64,000 nucleotides of DNA from Halovivax limisalsi (lineage in GTDB: Archaea > Halobacteriota > Halobacteria > Halobacteriales > Natrialbaceae): the NCBI RefSeq assembly GCF_023093535.1, contig NZ_CP095757.1:1550001-1614000 (forward strand). Reading direction: 5' to 3'. The notes under the pieces were generated by a model. That model was not told the origin of the DNA, did not search any database, and saw nothing but the letters and a program-made list of their open reading frames with translations. Numbering within the stretch: position 1 is the first letter of the stretch; the number at the start of each line of letters is the position of its first letter. Shown here one piece after another: positions 8,196-16,929 of this stretch. Position numbers and translations under genes: made by a program.

Positions 8196-9208
8196 ACGAT
8201 GGCCTCCAGCACCTCGGCGGCGTCGTACCGGATCGGGTCGGTCGCCGGCGCGCCGACCGCGTCCTCGAAGTCAGACAGCGCCGCGCGAGCCGCGTCGTCG
8301 CCCTCGAGGTGGTGGGTGTCGAGCATGCCGGCGACAACCTCGCTCTCGCGGACGGGCGCGGCCAGCGACTCGTAGAGGGAAACGTAGGTCTCGATCGGCG
8401 GGAGGTCGAACGACTCGTAGCCGTGGATCGACTCGCGCGTGGCGTCGTGACACATGACGAGTCGGTCGGCCATCGCACCGTGGAGGATGCCGCAGGTGAC
8501 CGCGGAGTAGGCCGGGTGGACGATGCTGCCCTGGCCCTCGACGACGAGCAGGTCGTGTTCGTCACCTTTCTCGAGGATCATCTCCTCGACGGCGCCGGCG
8601 GTGAAGTCGCTGATCACCCGGTCGATCGGGTTGCCCCACCCCTCCACCATGATGCCCGTCTGGCCGGTGGGGATGACCGCCGCGTCGTGGCCCGCCTCGC
8701 GGGCCGCGTCGACGAGTTCCATCGTCGCCGTCATCTTCCCGACCGAGCAGTCGGTGCCGACCGTACAGACGATCTCGGCGTCGATGTCGGCCGCGACGCC
8801 CTCGCTCACCGAAAGATCCTCGGGCGGTTCGCGCACGTCCCAGAGCTCCGCGTCGTGGGCGGCCGCCAGCGCGGCGAACTCCTCGTCCTCGGTGAGGAAG
8901 TAGTGCAGGCCGGAGACGACGTCGCAGCCGCGTTCGAGCGCGGTTCGGACGTCGGGGCGCCAGGACTCGTCGAAGCCCCCGCCGATCGGGGCGATGCCGA
9001 CGATCAGGGCGTCGACCGGCTCGTCGACGTCGTCCATCCCCGTCACGATCGGTGCGTCCTGGGCGTCCGGCACGTGGTCGGCGACGCGCTCGCCGGCCCG
9101 GTCGCGGTCGAGGACGGCGACCACGTCGTAGTCGGCGTACCGCAAGATGCCCTGGGCGGTCTTCGCCCGGTCGGGGAACTGCTCGTGTGCGAGGATGGTG
9201 ACGCGCAT
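8192..9208 (-). CDS. dgcN: DUF1611 family protein, probable D-glutamate N-acetyltransferase
   Basis: 338 residues of the DUF1611 family: a Rossmann-like N-terminal part (1-140) and a P-loop NTPase-like C-terminal part with GTDCSVGKMTAT at 151-162, EGQGSIVHPAY near 225 and a late LDTHHLEGD. In the D-glutamate pathway known from marine bacteria and haloarchaea, DgcN N-acetylates D-glutamate before racemisation. The stop codon overlaps the ATG of the enolase-superfamily gene (ATGA), so the two are translated as a unit. A TATA-like element 25 bases upstream of ATG 9208 marks the operon promoter. No transporter or deacetylase is next to it in this window. Confidence 0.85.
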   Translation of the reverse strand: MRVTILAHEQFPDRAKTAQGILRYADYDVVAVLDRDRAGERVADHVPDAQDAPIVTGMDDVDEPVDALIVGIAPIGGGFDESWRPDVRTALERGCDVVSGLHYFLTEDEEFAALAAAHDAELWDVREPPEDLSVSEGVAADIDAEIVCTVGTDCSVGKMTATMELVDAAREAGHDAAVIPTGQTGIMVEGWGNPIDRVISDFTAGAVEEMILEKGDEHDLLVVEGQGSIVHPAYSAVTCGILHGAMADRLVMCHDATRESIHGYESFDLPPIETYVSLYESLAAPVRESEVVAGMLDTHHLEGDDAARAALSDFEDAVGAPATDPIRYDAAEVLEAIV

Positions 9209-9230
9209 ACTCGGCCCATTGCCGAGGGCC

Positions 9231-9239
9231 CACTTAACG
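9231..9239 (-). promoter_or_regulatory. TATA-like element of the dgcN-dgcA operon
   Basis: On the minus strand CGTTAAGTG lies about 25 bases before ATG 9208. The spacing suggests a leaderless transcript. Confidence 0.45.
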
Positions 9240-9388
9240 ATTCGAGTATCGGCGGGAATTCGCGACCGGGCGCGGTACGGGCCCGTGGTTCGATCGACCG
9301 ACCTGCGGTCGCGGGCGTCGGCCGATTGACTCGCGGTCGCCGGTCTCGATCGACCGCTCGCGAGTGTCGGCCGATCCGTCGACCGGCC

Positions 9389-10306
9389 TCAGAGTGCGAC
9401 GAGTTCGGTCGTGAAGAACGAGCGGAACGCGTCCTCGAGCGCCGGGGCCGGCTTCCCGGTCGCGTCGACGGTCCCGGTGGCGGCCGGGTCGAGGGCGTCG
9501 GCCAGGGCGTCGACGGCGTCCCGCTCGCCGACGAGGTAGAGCGTCTCGACGCCTGACTCGCTTCGCGTCGCCTCGATCGCCTCCCGCGAGGCGTCCAGGT
9601 GGTCGTCGATCTGCCCCTCGCGAACGCGTTCGAAGCGAGCCTGCGAGAAGCCGCCCTTCGAGTGGGCGCTCTTCACGTCGCTCTCGAAGCCGACGAAGTC
9701 GACCTGCTCGGTCCCCTCGTAGGTCCCGAGGGCGAACAGATCGGCCCTGACGAGTGCGAACCGGAACGAGCCGGTCGGGCGGAACCAGCCGGACTCGAGG
9801 CGGGGCCGATCCGCCCAGACCGCGTCGATCGCGGGCTCGATCGGGGGGTCCAGCGCCACCGAGACGACTTCGGCGTCGTCGGCCACCACGAGACAGGGTG
9901 CGACGGCTGCCGCGAGGCGAGCCCGCTCGCCCAGGAGCGATTCGACCGGCCCGGGAACGGCGTTGGCCTCCGATACCCAGGCGGTGAGGACGGATTCGGG
10001 ATCCGACCGAATCGAGCGGAGCCGATCGAGTACCGCGGCCGCCCGCTCGCCGCGAAGCGACTCCCGGCGACGCGGCTCGGGCGCGCGGTCGCCCGCGTCG
10101 GTACGTTCCAGCTCCCCCTCGAGCTGAGCGATCCGGTCTTCGAGGCGGTTGACCCGCTCCTCGGCCCGCTGGCGCCCCCTGACGGCCTCCCGGCGCCGTT
10201 CGGACTCGGCCTCGTAGCGCGCTCGCTGGTCCTCGAGGTCGGCTTCGAGCTCCGCAATGCGCTCTTTCAGCGACGCCCGCCCGAGCAACGCGTCCAGCCT
10301 GGACAT
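9389..10306 (-). CDS. Vms1/ANKZF1-like (VLRF1) peptidyl-tRNA hydrolase family protein
   Basis: 305 residues. An N-terminal coiled coil (about 10-75, rich in E, R and A) is followed by a release-factor-like domain of the Vms1/ANKZF1 VLRF1 family. The diagnostic segment KGGFSQARFERVREGQ (near residue 218) contains the conserved G-x-x-Q glutamine that replaces the GGQ of aRF1; eukaryotic Vms1 uses this Gln to release peptides from stalled 60S subunits. The final domain is a short alpha/beta unit. A role in ribosome rescue is inferred from the family. ATG 10306 is chosen over an upstream start because the coiled coil begins here. It is transcribed alone, without obvious partners. Confidence 0.8.
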   Translation of the reverse strand: MSRLDALLGRASLKERIAELEADLEDQRARYEAESERRREAVRGRQRAEERVNRLEDRIAQLEGELERTDAGDRAPEPRRRESLRGERAAAVLDRLRSIRSDPESVLTAWVSEANAVPGPVESLLGERARLAAAVAPCLVVADDAEVVSVALDPPIEPAIDAVWADRPRLESGWFRPTGSFRFALVRADLFALGTYEGTEQVDFVGFESDVKSAHSKGGFSQARFERVREGQIDDHLDASREAIEATRSESGVETLYLVGERDAVDALADALDPAATGTVDATGKPAPALEDAFRSFFTTELVAL

Positions 10307-10460
10307 CGAGCGCAATGGCGTCCCCGCAACACTTCTAGGTACCGGAACGGCGAGGGCACGTATTCCCGCTATACCGCGGCGGAGCGCGATCTTCGACACG
10401 CTGTAGGATGGGCATTGCTCGTTCGAGCGCATCGGCAAAAAATCGCGGTCGCGCGTCCGA

Positions 10461-10730
10461 TCAGGTGGACGCGCGGTCGCACATCCAGCCGGGATCGTGG
10501 CCGGTGCGGTCGATGAGGTCGGATCGACACGCCGGGCAGTAGTCGGGGGTACCGGATTCGCTTCGGGGGACGTACACCGCGCCGCCGCACTTCACGCACG
10601 CGTCCGCGACGATGGTCGCGCAGTCCGCACAGACGTTGAAGTCGTCGGCCGTGAGCTCGCGCAGGGGTTCGAGTTGTTTGTCCAGGATGTACTCGTCGAT
10701 GACCGTCTGGCAGCTTTGGCACGGTTTCAT
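10461..10730 (-). CDS. Small zinc-ribbon protein
   Basis: 89 residues with four C-x-x-C knuckles: C4/C7 (CQSC), C34/C37 (CADC), C45/C48 (CVKC) and C66/C69 (CPAC), enough for two zinc sites. Haloarchaea have many such small zinc-finger proteins; some affect biofilm or motility, but no function can be assigned here. A TATA-like GATATTTAC lies upstream on the minus strand (around 10765-10773). The gene is divergent from the cold-shock gene at 10939. Confidence 0.75.
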   Translation of the reverse strand: MKPCQSCQTVIDEYILDKQLEPLRELTADDFNVCADCATIVADACVKCGGAVYVPRSESGTPDYCPACRSDLIDRTGHDPGWMCDRAST

Positions 10731-10905
10731 GGCGGTGCACGTCTCACCTCGGTATCGCGTCGTAAATATCTGCCTGCGATAACGAGGGGCCTACCGGGAC
10801 CGACGGGCCGTTGCGATCGAGCGGCCCTCGCGTGTGACAGCGAGTGTCGTTCGTCCGGCCGAGGCGGGGGTACGGGGGTGTCGTGGTACTGCGACCCTCG
10901 GAAGT

Positions 10906-10912
10906 GTTATAC
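10906..10912 (+). promoter_or_regulatory. TATA box of the cold-shock gene
   Basis: GTTATAC about 27 bases before ATG 10939; the transcript is predicted to be leaderless. Confidence 0.5.
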
Positions 10913-10938
10913 GCGACCGCGCTCAACCTATTTCCGTA

Positions 10939-11145
10939 ATGGCAAACGGTAAAGTTGACTTCTTCAACGACACGGGCGGCTACGGTTTCATTTCGACGGA
11001 CGACGACGAGGTAGACGACGACGAGGACGTCTTCTTCCACATGGAGGACGTCGGCGGTCCGGACCTCGAAGAGGGTCAGGAAGTCGAGTTCGACATCGAA
11101 TCGTCCCCGAAGGGACCGCGCGCGACGAATCTCACCCGCAAATAA
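10939..11145 (+). CDS. cspA: Cold-shock protein (CspA family)
   Basis: 68 residues forming a single OB-fold cold-shock domain that binds single-stranded RNA or DNA. The start MANGKVDFFNDTGGYGFIS contains RNP-1-like GGYGFI, and VFFHMEDV is the RNP-2 counterpart. Between them is an acidic insertion (STDDDEVDDDEDV), a usual haloarchaeal adaptation. The in-frame region extends upstream to 10834, but ATG 10939 gives the standard family length and correct TATA spacing. Likely acts as an RNA chaperone in the cytoplasm. Confidence 0.93.
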   Translation: MANGKVDFFNDTGGYGFISTDDDEVDDDEDVFFHMEDVGGPDLEEGQEVEFDIESSPKGPRATNLTRK

Positions 11146-11303
11146 CGATTCCTGTCACCATCGCTCCGAGCGATGGTCGACACTTCTTTCCCACGGACTG
11201 CGACACGTCGTAGCGACTGCTCCGATCGAACCGATCGCCGCCGGCTCGGATCGCGGAAGTGCGATCGACGCGCCGCGAATCCTGTCTCGCAGCGGTCTCG
11301 GCC

Positions 11304-11714
11304 TCAGGTGCCGACGGGACCGTCCCAGTCGACGCCGTCGTCGACGGCGTTGTCCTCGTCGATCGGCTGATCCGGATTCCAGCCCGCGTATTCGAGGAGC
11401 TGTCTGGCCCGATCGCGATTTGCGAGCAGGACCGAGGCGAGCTCGGGTGGATTCTCGATGTCGGTGTTTTCGAGGAGGTCGGCCGGCACCGAGAGGGTGT
11501 TCGTCGGCACGGACTCGCTGCCGTGGACCGGGAAGTGCTGGCCCTCGAGTTTCATTACGACCGGCGTATCGAGGCGCTCGGCCCCCTCGCCGGTTGCGTA
11601 GAGCTGCTCGTTGACGCGCTCGTGTTGGGCGTGGTCCATCGTCACGCGGTCGCCCGCGCCCGGGGTCACGTAGAGGCGACCCAGGTAGTAGCTCTTCGAG
11701 AACCGCTCGAACAT
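11304..11714 (-). CDS. Conserved haloarchaeal protein (DUF5802-like)
   Basis: 136 residues starting MFERFSKSYYLGRLYVTPGA. The product resembles the haloarchaeal DUF5802 family, which has no known function. It has an N-terminal aromatic-rich strand pattern, a central VVMKLEGQHFPV strand and a C-terminal helix followed by an acidic tail (DEDNAVDDGVDWD). No membrane segment or metal site is visible. ATG 11714 is chosen although the frame stays open to 11849, because the family normally begins at this MFE-F segment. Confidence 0.7.
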   Translation of the reverse strand: MFERFSKSYYLGRLYVTPGAGDRVTMDHAQHERVNEQLYATGEGAERLDTPVVMKLEGQHFPVHGSESVPTNTLSVPADLLENTDIENPPELASVLLANRDRARQLLEYAGWNPDQPIDEDNAVDDGVDWDGPVGT

Positions 11715-12042
11715 GCTATGTGGTATCAAGAACCGGGAACGGATAACCGTTTTGCGAGTAAGGTTATGTTGAAGGACTTTCAGCGCAGTCGCCGTCGCAG
11801 TGGGGCGTCGTCTCGGTGCGGTGATCGCCGTTCGTCCCGATCGATGCATCAGCAGCTACTGTCGGCCACGGTGCGAGCGATGGTCGCGGCTGGACGGTTC
11901 ACACCGCCCGATCCGATCGGTACGGGTGCCTCGACCCGCCGTTCCCGAGTCCGTTGGACGGCCACACCACCGTTCGAAAACGATGTTGAACGGTCCGAAC
12001 GAAGGGTCATCTTTTATTGGTGGTATCGAGAAGGATCTGTCG
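11715..12042. other. Divergent intergenic region (328 bases)
   Basis: It holds the start regions of two divergent genes: the 136-residue protein (minus) and the exported protein at 12043 (plus; TATA at 12011-12018). The middle part (about 11770-11990) has coding-like GC content but no recognisable product on either strand. Confidence 0.5.
12011..12018 (+). promoter_or_regulatory. TATA box of the exported protein gene
   Basis: CTTTTATT about 28 bases before ATG 12043. Confidence 0.5.
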
Positions 12043-12801
12043 ATGAACCGATGGGGTTTCGCCGCCGTTGGCTGTCTCGTCCTCGTGACGATCACGACGA
12101 TTTCGGTGGGCGGCGTCGCCGTCGTCGACTCGACATCGGGTGACGAGGGGGCACCGGAGCGGTCCATGGGCGAGGAGCTCGGGACCTTCATGCACCAGAG
12201 CACGGCCGAGGCGAGCGGCGACGTCGACCGCGGGATGTTCGAGGCGTCGTTCGACCGGTCGGAGGACAAAGCCACGGCGGTGACCGACCGGACGGGCGAT
12301 CTGGAAGCGACGTACGAGTCGATCCGCGAGCGCATGCGCGCGCTCGAAAACGATACCGCCCTCCCCGAACGGGCGCGCGAGGCGCGACTGACGCGACTGG
12401 CCGTCGAACTCGATTCGCTGAACGAGTCGATCGACGACGTCGAACGACGGGCGACCGACGTCGGCGTCGATACCGCCAGGCTGCAGCGGCTACGCGGCAA
12501 CGCCTCCGATCTGACCGGGCCCGAGGTGGCCGCAGTCGCCCGAAACCTGAGCGGGGTTAACCCGCCGGGGATCGACGGATCGGGCCCGCCGGGCCAGGAC
12601 GGCGAGCGCGGCCCGCCCGCGGAGAAACCGGGTAATGGCGGTGACGGCGGTCCGTCGGAGGGCGATTCCGGTGATGACGATACCCCGCCGGAGGAGGGCG
12701 ATCAGGGGCCGCCGGACGATGATGATCGCGGGCCGCCGGCCGACGACGAAGCCGACTCCGACGACGGGGGCGACGATTCGTCGACCGATTCGACCGGCTG
12801 A
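12043..12801 (+). CDS. Exported helical protein with disordered acidic C-terminus
   Basis: 252 residues. Residues 4-30 form a hydrophobic signal or anchor segment (FAAVGCLVLVTITTISVGGV). Residues about 50-165 are charged helix with coiled-coil character and a few N-x-S/T sequons. The last 80 residues are Gly/Pro/Asp/Ser-rich with repeated GPP and DDD blocks and look disordered. Haloarchaeal surface proteins often have this build; no enzymatic motif is seen. There is no PGF-CTERM sorting signal. The upstream in-frame region to 11800 is rejected because the TATA box at 12011 would fall inside it. Confidence 0.65.
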   Translation: MNRWGFAAVGCLVLVTITTISVGGVAVVDSTSGDEGAPERSMGEELGTFMHQSTAEASGDVDRGMFEASFDRSEDKATAVTDRTGDLEATYESIRERMRALENDTALPERAREARLTRLAVELDSLNESIDDVERRATDVGVDTARLQRLRGNASDLTGPEVAAVARNLSGVNPPGIDGSGPPGQDGERGPPAEKPGNGGDGGPSEGDSGDDDTPPEEGDQGPPDDDDRGPPADDEADSDDGGDDSSTDSTG

Positions 12802-12872
12802 GTAACTGGGGTCCGCCCCAGACGTGCACAGCGACTGATTGTCGCCCGCGATCCGCTCTGCGACGTCGCGGG

Positions 12873-14066
12873 TCAGATGCCCTGACCCATCAGGTGGCTC
12901 CGCAGGACGTCCGCGTCCTTGTTTCCGGTACCGGTATTGACGATCGCCACGGTGTCGTCCGCGTCGAACTCGCCGGACTCGGCGAGCGCCCAGGCGCCGC
13001 TGGCCGCCGCGGCGCAGGTCGGTGCCATCTCGAGGCCCTCGTGCTGGGCGACCGCGACGGCCGCGTCGAGGATCTCGCCGTCGTCGGTCGCCACCGCGCC
13101 GCCGTCGGTCTCGCCCAGTGCTTCGAGGATCCACCGGCTGGCGCCCGGGTCGGGGATCTCGATGCCGCCGCAGATGGTGTCGGGGTGCTCGACGGGGTCG
13201 TGCTCGTCCCGACCGGCCTCGAAGGCCTCGACGATCGGGGCACAGCCCGTCGCCTGGGCGGCGTAGAACGACGGTAGCTCGTCGATCAGGCCGAGCTCGC
13301 GCCACTCCAGGGCGGCCTTGTACATTCCGACGAGGCCGACGCCGCCACCGGTGGGGTAGACGATCGCGTCCGGAACCGTCCAGTCGCGTTGCTCGATCAG
13401 TTCGTAGAGCATCGTCTTCTTGCCCTCGTGGCGGTACGGCGTCACCAGCGAGGACAGCGAGTACCAGTCGGGGTGCTCTGATTGGGCGTCCGCCGCGGCG
13501 GCGCCGGCGTCGCCGATCCGGCCGCCGCTGACGGTGAGGTCGCCGCCGTGGACGTTCACCATCGCCTTGGTGGTGAACCCGGCCCGCGACGGGAGAAAGA
13601 CGTGCGATTCGAGGCCGGCGCGGGCGGCGTAGGCCGAGGCGGCCTGGCCCGCGTTGCCAGCCGACGGAAGGACCACGTCCTCGGCGCCGTGCTGCGTCGC
13701 GGCGGTGACGGCCATCGACGCGCCGCGATCCTTGAACGTGCCCGTCGGATTCCGGCCCTCGTCCTTGATCAGCAGCGTGTCGACGCCGAGTTCGTCGGCC
13801 AGCGTCGGACAGTCGACCGTCGGGGTCGCCCCCTCGTCCATCGTGACGGCGACGTCCCGCTCGAACGGCAGCAACTCGGCGTAGCGCCACAGCGAGTCGA
13901 ACGGCCGCCCGCGAAACGTCTCCCGATCGACGTCGATCGCGTCGTAGTCGTACTGCGGGTCGAGGATGCCGCCGCAGTCCGCACAGCGGTGGGTCCCCTC
14001 GGCCGGATCGTACGTCCGCTCGCAGTCGATACAGGCGAGGCCGATGAACGCGTCGGTGGTCTCCAT
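12873..14066 (-). CDS. thrC: Threonine synthase
   Basis: 397 residues of the PLP-dependent fold II family. An N-terminal zinc ribbon is present (C12, C15, C28, C31), then the PLP lysine K112 in GTFKDRGAS, the phosphate-binding SAGNAGQAA near 132 and TGGGVG near 255. The reaction is O-phosphohomoserine to threonine plus phosphate. Archaeal genomes often carry several threonine-synthase-like paralogues, some with other roles, so substrate is inferred. ATG 14066 is preferred over an upstream in-frame start because the zinc ribbon follows directly. No other threonine pathway gene lies nearby. Confidence 0.88.
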   Translation of the reverse strand: METTDAFIGLACIDCERTYDPAEGTHRCADCGGILDPQYDYDAIDVDRETFRGRPFDSLWRYAELLPFERDVAVTMDEGATPTVDCPTLADELGVDTLLIKDEGRNPTGTFKDRGASMAVTAATQHGAEDVVLPSAGNAGQAASAYAARAGLESHVFLPSRAGFTTKAMVNVHGGDLTVSGGRIGDAGAAAADAQSEHPDWYSLSSLVTPYRHEGKKTMLYELIEQRDWTVPDAIVYPTGGGVGLVGMYKAALEWRELGLIDELPSFYAAQATGCAPIVEAFEAGRDEHDPVEHPDTICGGIEIPDPGASRWILEALGETDGGAVATDDGEILDAAVAVAQHEGLEMAPTCAAAASGAWALAESGEFDADDTVAIVNTGTGNKDADVLRSHLMGQGI

Positions 14067-14134
14067 ACCGGGGCGTGTGCGGTCGGCCGGCAAAGACCTG
14101 TTGGGACCGGTCGGGATGGCCGGAACCGGCGCCG

Positions 14135-14980
14135 TCACAGGACGTGGCGGCACTTCCCCAGGCGCGGAAACCAGTGTGTCTCGCCGGCGTCGTCGTCTCG
14201 GACGATCGGGTAGAGCCCGTCGACGTCGGACAGCAACGGCGACTGGAAGTCCCGCGCCGGGCGATCGTTGATCTTCGTGCCTCGAGCTAGCTGCGAGAAC
14301 GCGGGTAGGACGAGGACGCCCGGTTCGTCGGCCTCACCCGCGGCGTCCTCGTGCCCGGAACGACCCGGCGGTCCGTAGAGGAAGCACGGTCGTTTGCGCC
14401 CGTCGGTGGCCAGCGCCGGGTGGTCGTGCCCGAAGATGCGGGTGACCGGTTCGTCGCGATGGCTCGCCGGATCGTCGGTATCGGGAGTCGGTTCGTCCGT
14501 CTCGGACGTCGAATCGTCCCTCGGGGACGCCGCTTCGTTCGTCTCGGACGTCGAGTCGTCGATCGAATCCGGGTGCTCGTGGCCGTGACTGACGATCGTA
14601 CGACCGTCGGCGAGTCGATAGGCGTCGGCCGTCTCGCCCGCGAAGACGTCTTCGAGCATCCGATCGTGGTTTCCTGGCGTGCAGACGAGCGTCGCGCCCG
14701 AGTCGTCGACCCGAGTTTCGATCCGTTCGACCGTCTCGCGGACGCCGCGGGGCACCCACGAGAACGAGTGCAGGAGGTCGCCCGCGACGACGACCGTTTC
14801 CGGCTCGAACCGATCGAGGAGCCGATCCAGGCGCGAGACGACGCGCTCGGCCGCGTCGATGGGGGCGTCGACGGCCGAAGCCTCGCCGCGGCCGAGGTGG
14901 ATGTCCGCGAGGACGACCGTCTCGGCGGGGCGGACGTAGACCGCTCGCTCCGCGAATGAGAAGGGGGCGTCGGGGGCCAT
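14135..14980 (-). CDS. Calcineurin-like metallophosphoesterase (SbcD/ligase-associated type)
   Basis: 281 residues with all metallophosphoesterase motifs: ADIHLG (D26, H28), AGDLLHS (D67), GNHD (103-106), HGHEH (132-136) and GHDH (184-187). The family needs two metal ions and cleaves phosphoesters. Between the fourth and fifth motifs lies an insertion (about 137-178) made of repeated Asp-Ser-Thr-Ser-Glu-Thr blocks, probably a flexible loop formed by DNA repeat expansion. A GTG directly precedes the ATG at 14980; ATG is used. The gene starts 9 bases after the archaeosortase stop and is probably co-transcribed, though no functional link is known. Confidence 0.85.
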   Translation of the reverse strand: MAPDAPFSFAERAVYVRPAETVVLADIHLGRGEASAVDAPIDAAERVVSRLDRLLDRFEPETVVVAGDLLHSFSWVPRGVRETVERIETRVDDSGATLVCTPGNHDRMLEDVFAGETADAYRLADGRTIVSHGHEHPDSIDDSTSETNEAASPRDDSTSETDEPTPDTDDPASHRDEPVTRIFGHDHPALATDGRKRPCFLYGPPGRSGHEDAAGEADEPGVLVLPAFSQLARGTKINDRPARDFQSPLLSDVDGLYPIVRDDDAGETHWFPRLGKCRHVL

Positions 14981-14989
14981 CACCGACCG

Positions 14990-16024
14990 TCAGTCGGCCG
15001 TCGGCTTCCCCGTTTCGCTCTCGGTGGCGGTGCCGAAGGCCTCGGCGAGGTCGTACTCGTCGCCGGTGAGGACGAACAGGACCTCCTCGAGCGGGTCGAA
15101 CACCTCGGGGACGAACCGGATGACGACGAACGCGATGCCGACGAGCGCGACGACTGACGCCGGCTGGGCGATCACGTTGTGCGAGGCGAGAAACGACGCC
15201 CGCTCGGGGACCGACCCCATCCACTCGGTCGCCATGTAGACGAACGGGCCCTGCTGGAACCAGCCGTGGGGCGTCGCCAGGCCGATGAAGACGTTGCGCA
15301 CCAGGTTGAGGAACCAGATGATGCTCACGGCGGCGGCGATGCCGGCCAGCTTCCGCCGCCAGGGCGCCGTCACCGACGCGATCAGGCCGGTGAAGATCGC
15401 CATGCTGCCCAGGCCGGTACACGAGAGGACGATGTAGGTCGTCCGCCCCGTCGCGGTCGCCTCGGGATCGAACGCGAGCCGACTCTCGTAGCCGTTGCTG
15501 CCGGTCTCGAGGCCCGGGCTCTCCGCGACGAGGTCCATCGCGACGTGGGTCTGGTAGGCCGTCGTCTCGATCAGCCACTCGCGGGCGACGGGGATCGTCT
15601 CGGCCGGCAGGTAGATGATACCCATCACCGCCACCGCGCGGACGAGAACGAACATCGAGTCCCGGCCGGAGAGGAGCAGGTAGGCCGCGTACAGACAGAG
15701 GGGTAACGCCGCCAGGGCCAGGAGCGTTTCGAGCGGGCTGTTCACCTCGCCCCAGAAGTAGGGGACCATCGCGAGCCAGTAGAGTCCGAAAAGCGCGCTT
15801 CCGGCGGCGGCGACGTACCTGGCCACCTCGATGCGGTCGCGCCAGTGGAGGCCGATGGCCGCGACGAACGTGGCGATCGAGAGCCAGGCGAGCAGGTCGT
15901 CGACGCCGAGGCCGAACGCCACCGACGACGAGAGGAGGCTCGCGAACGGGTTGGCCCCGACACCGCCCGTCGCGGCGTCGGCCGCGGCGAGCGAGATCGA
16001 ACCGCCTGCGTCAGTCACCGTCAC
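14990..16024 (-). CDS. artA: Archaeosortase A
   Basis: 344 residues with about eight transmembrane segments. Archaeosortase A cuts surface proteins carrying a C-terminal PGF-CTERM tripartite signal (including the S-layer glycoprotein) and moves them to an archaetidyl lipid anchor. The catalytic Cys is C202 in SCTGLGSM, and the conserved Arg is R243 in LVRNVFIGL; their spacing of 41 residues equals that of the Haloferax enzyme. H282 (ASHNVIA) is a candidate third residue. The start is a GTG at 16024, with another GTG two codons later. The lipid donor pathway gene (archaetidylserine synthase) is also in this window at 48742. Confidence 0.92.
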   Translation of the reverse strand: MTVTDAGGSISLAAADAATGGVGANPFASLLSSSVAFGLGVDDLLAWLSIATFVAAIGLHWRDRIEVARYVAAAGSALFGLYWLAMVPYFWGEVNSPLETLLALAALPLCLYAAYLLLSGRDSMFVLVRAVAVMGIIYLPAETIPVAREWLIETTAYQTHVAMDLVAESPGLETGSNGYESRLAFDPEATATGRTTYIVLSCTGLGSMAIFTGLIASVTAPWRRKLAGIAAAVSIIWFLNLVRNVFIGLATPHGWFQQGPFVYMATEWMGSVPERASFLASHNVIAQPASVVALVGIAFVVIRFVPEVFDPLEEVLFVLTGDEYDLAEAFGTATESETGKPTAD

Positions 16025-16201
16025 TGACCGATTCCACGGGCGGTCGGGATATCAACTTGACGCACTCGGGTCGGTCGGAAACACGCACCGGTCGGGTGTG
16101 CCCATCGCTGCCACAGCGCCGGACTCCGCGCCGTGCTTTCACCACGTTCGAAACCGACGTCGTTCGAAACCGGTATTGTCAGCACGATCGAACGACTCAC
16201 T

Positions 16202-16876
16202 ATGACCGAGCTGTTTCCCGAGCACCTCGAAACCGACCGGCTCCGGCTGGAACGCGTGGAACCGGGGTCGGTCGACGCGCTCGATCATTACGAGGCCTTC
16301 GCCGACGATCCCGATCCGGAGACCGTCTACGAGTACGTGCCGGTCGACGAACCCGATACGCCGGCCGATTCGAAGGCGTTCGTCGCCACCGCGGGCAGGA
16401 GTGCCGCGGAGGCCGACGCTGTGACCTACTTGATACGACCGCGATCGGGCGAACCGGGGGCTGGCGAGATCGCTGGATCGACGATCCTGTACGTCGACTG
16501 GGAGACGCGCCTGGCCCAACCGGCCATTCTCCTTCGGAAACCCTTCTGGGGGCGGGGATATTCCGGTGAGCGCGCCGGTGCGCTACTCGAACTCGCGTTC
16601 GAGCGACTCGATCTCGAGTGCGTCGCGGTCGGCTGTGCCGCTGGCAACGAGCGCTCGAAGCGGGCCATCGAGAACTACGTCGACGCCTACGGCGGCGCGT
16701 ACGAGGGGCGCTTTCGCGATATGACGGTCGTCGATGGGGAACCGTTCGACCTTCATCGCTACTCGATCACCCGGGCGGCGTATCGGTCCGCGACGGACGA
16801 ACGAAGTGGGACGAACGAACGGGAAACGGACGCGCTGGCCGGGACGAACGAACGGGAAACGGACGAGCGCGCGTAA
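16202..16876 (+). CDS. GNAT-family N-acetyltransferase (RimJ/RimL-like), first of a tandem pair
   Basis: 224 residues. The GNAT core is recognisable: an N-terminal TDRLRLERV strand, an acetyl-CoA binding segment PFWGRGYSGERAGALLEL (near 117-135) and NERSKRAIENYVDAYGG. It is most like RimJ/RimL-type transferases that act on ribosomal or other protein N-termini or small amines; the target is unknown. The C-terminal tail holds two copies of GTNERETD, from a short DNA duplication. The neighbour at 16930 is a clear paralogue with the same order of motifs. ATG 16202 is preferred to the in-frame 16133 start because homology with the paralogue begins at MTELFPE. Confidence 0.85.
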   Translation: MTELFPEHLETDRLRLERVEPGSVDALDHYEAFADDPDPETVYEYVPVDEPDTPADSKAFVATAGRSAAEADAVTYLIRPRSGEPGAGEIAGSTILYVDWETRLAQPAILLRKPFWGRGYSGERAGALLELAFERLDLECVAVGCAAGNERSKRAIENYVDAYGGAYEGRFRDMTVVDGEPFDLHRYSITRAAYRSATDERSGTNERETDALAGTNERETDERA

Positions 16877-16929
16877 GCGAAACCCTTACGTCGTGGATTT
16901 CGTACACCTGAGGCGAGCGTGATCTCGCG

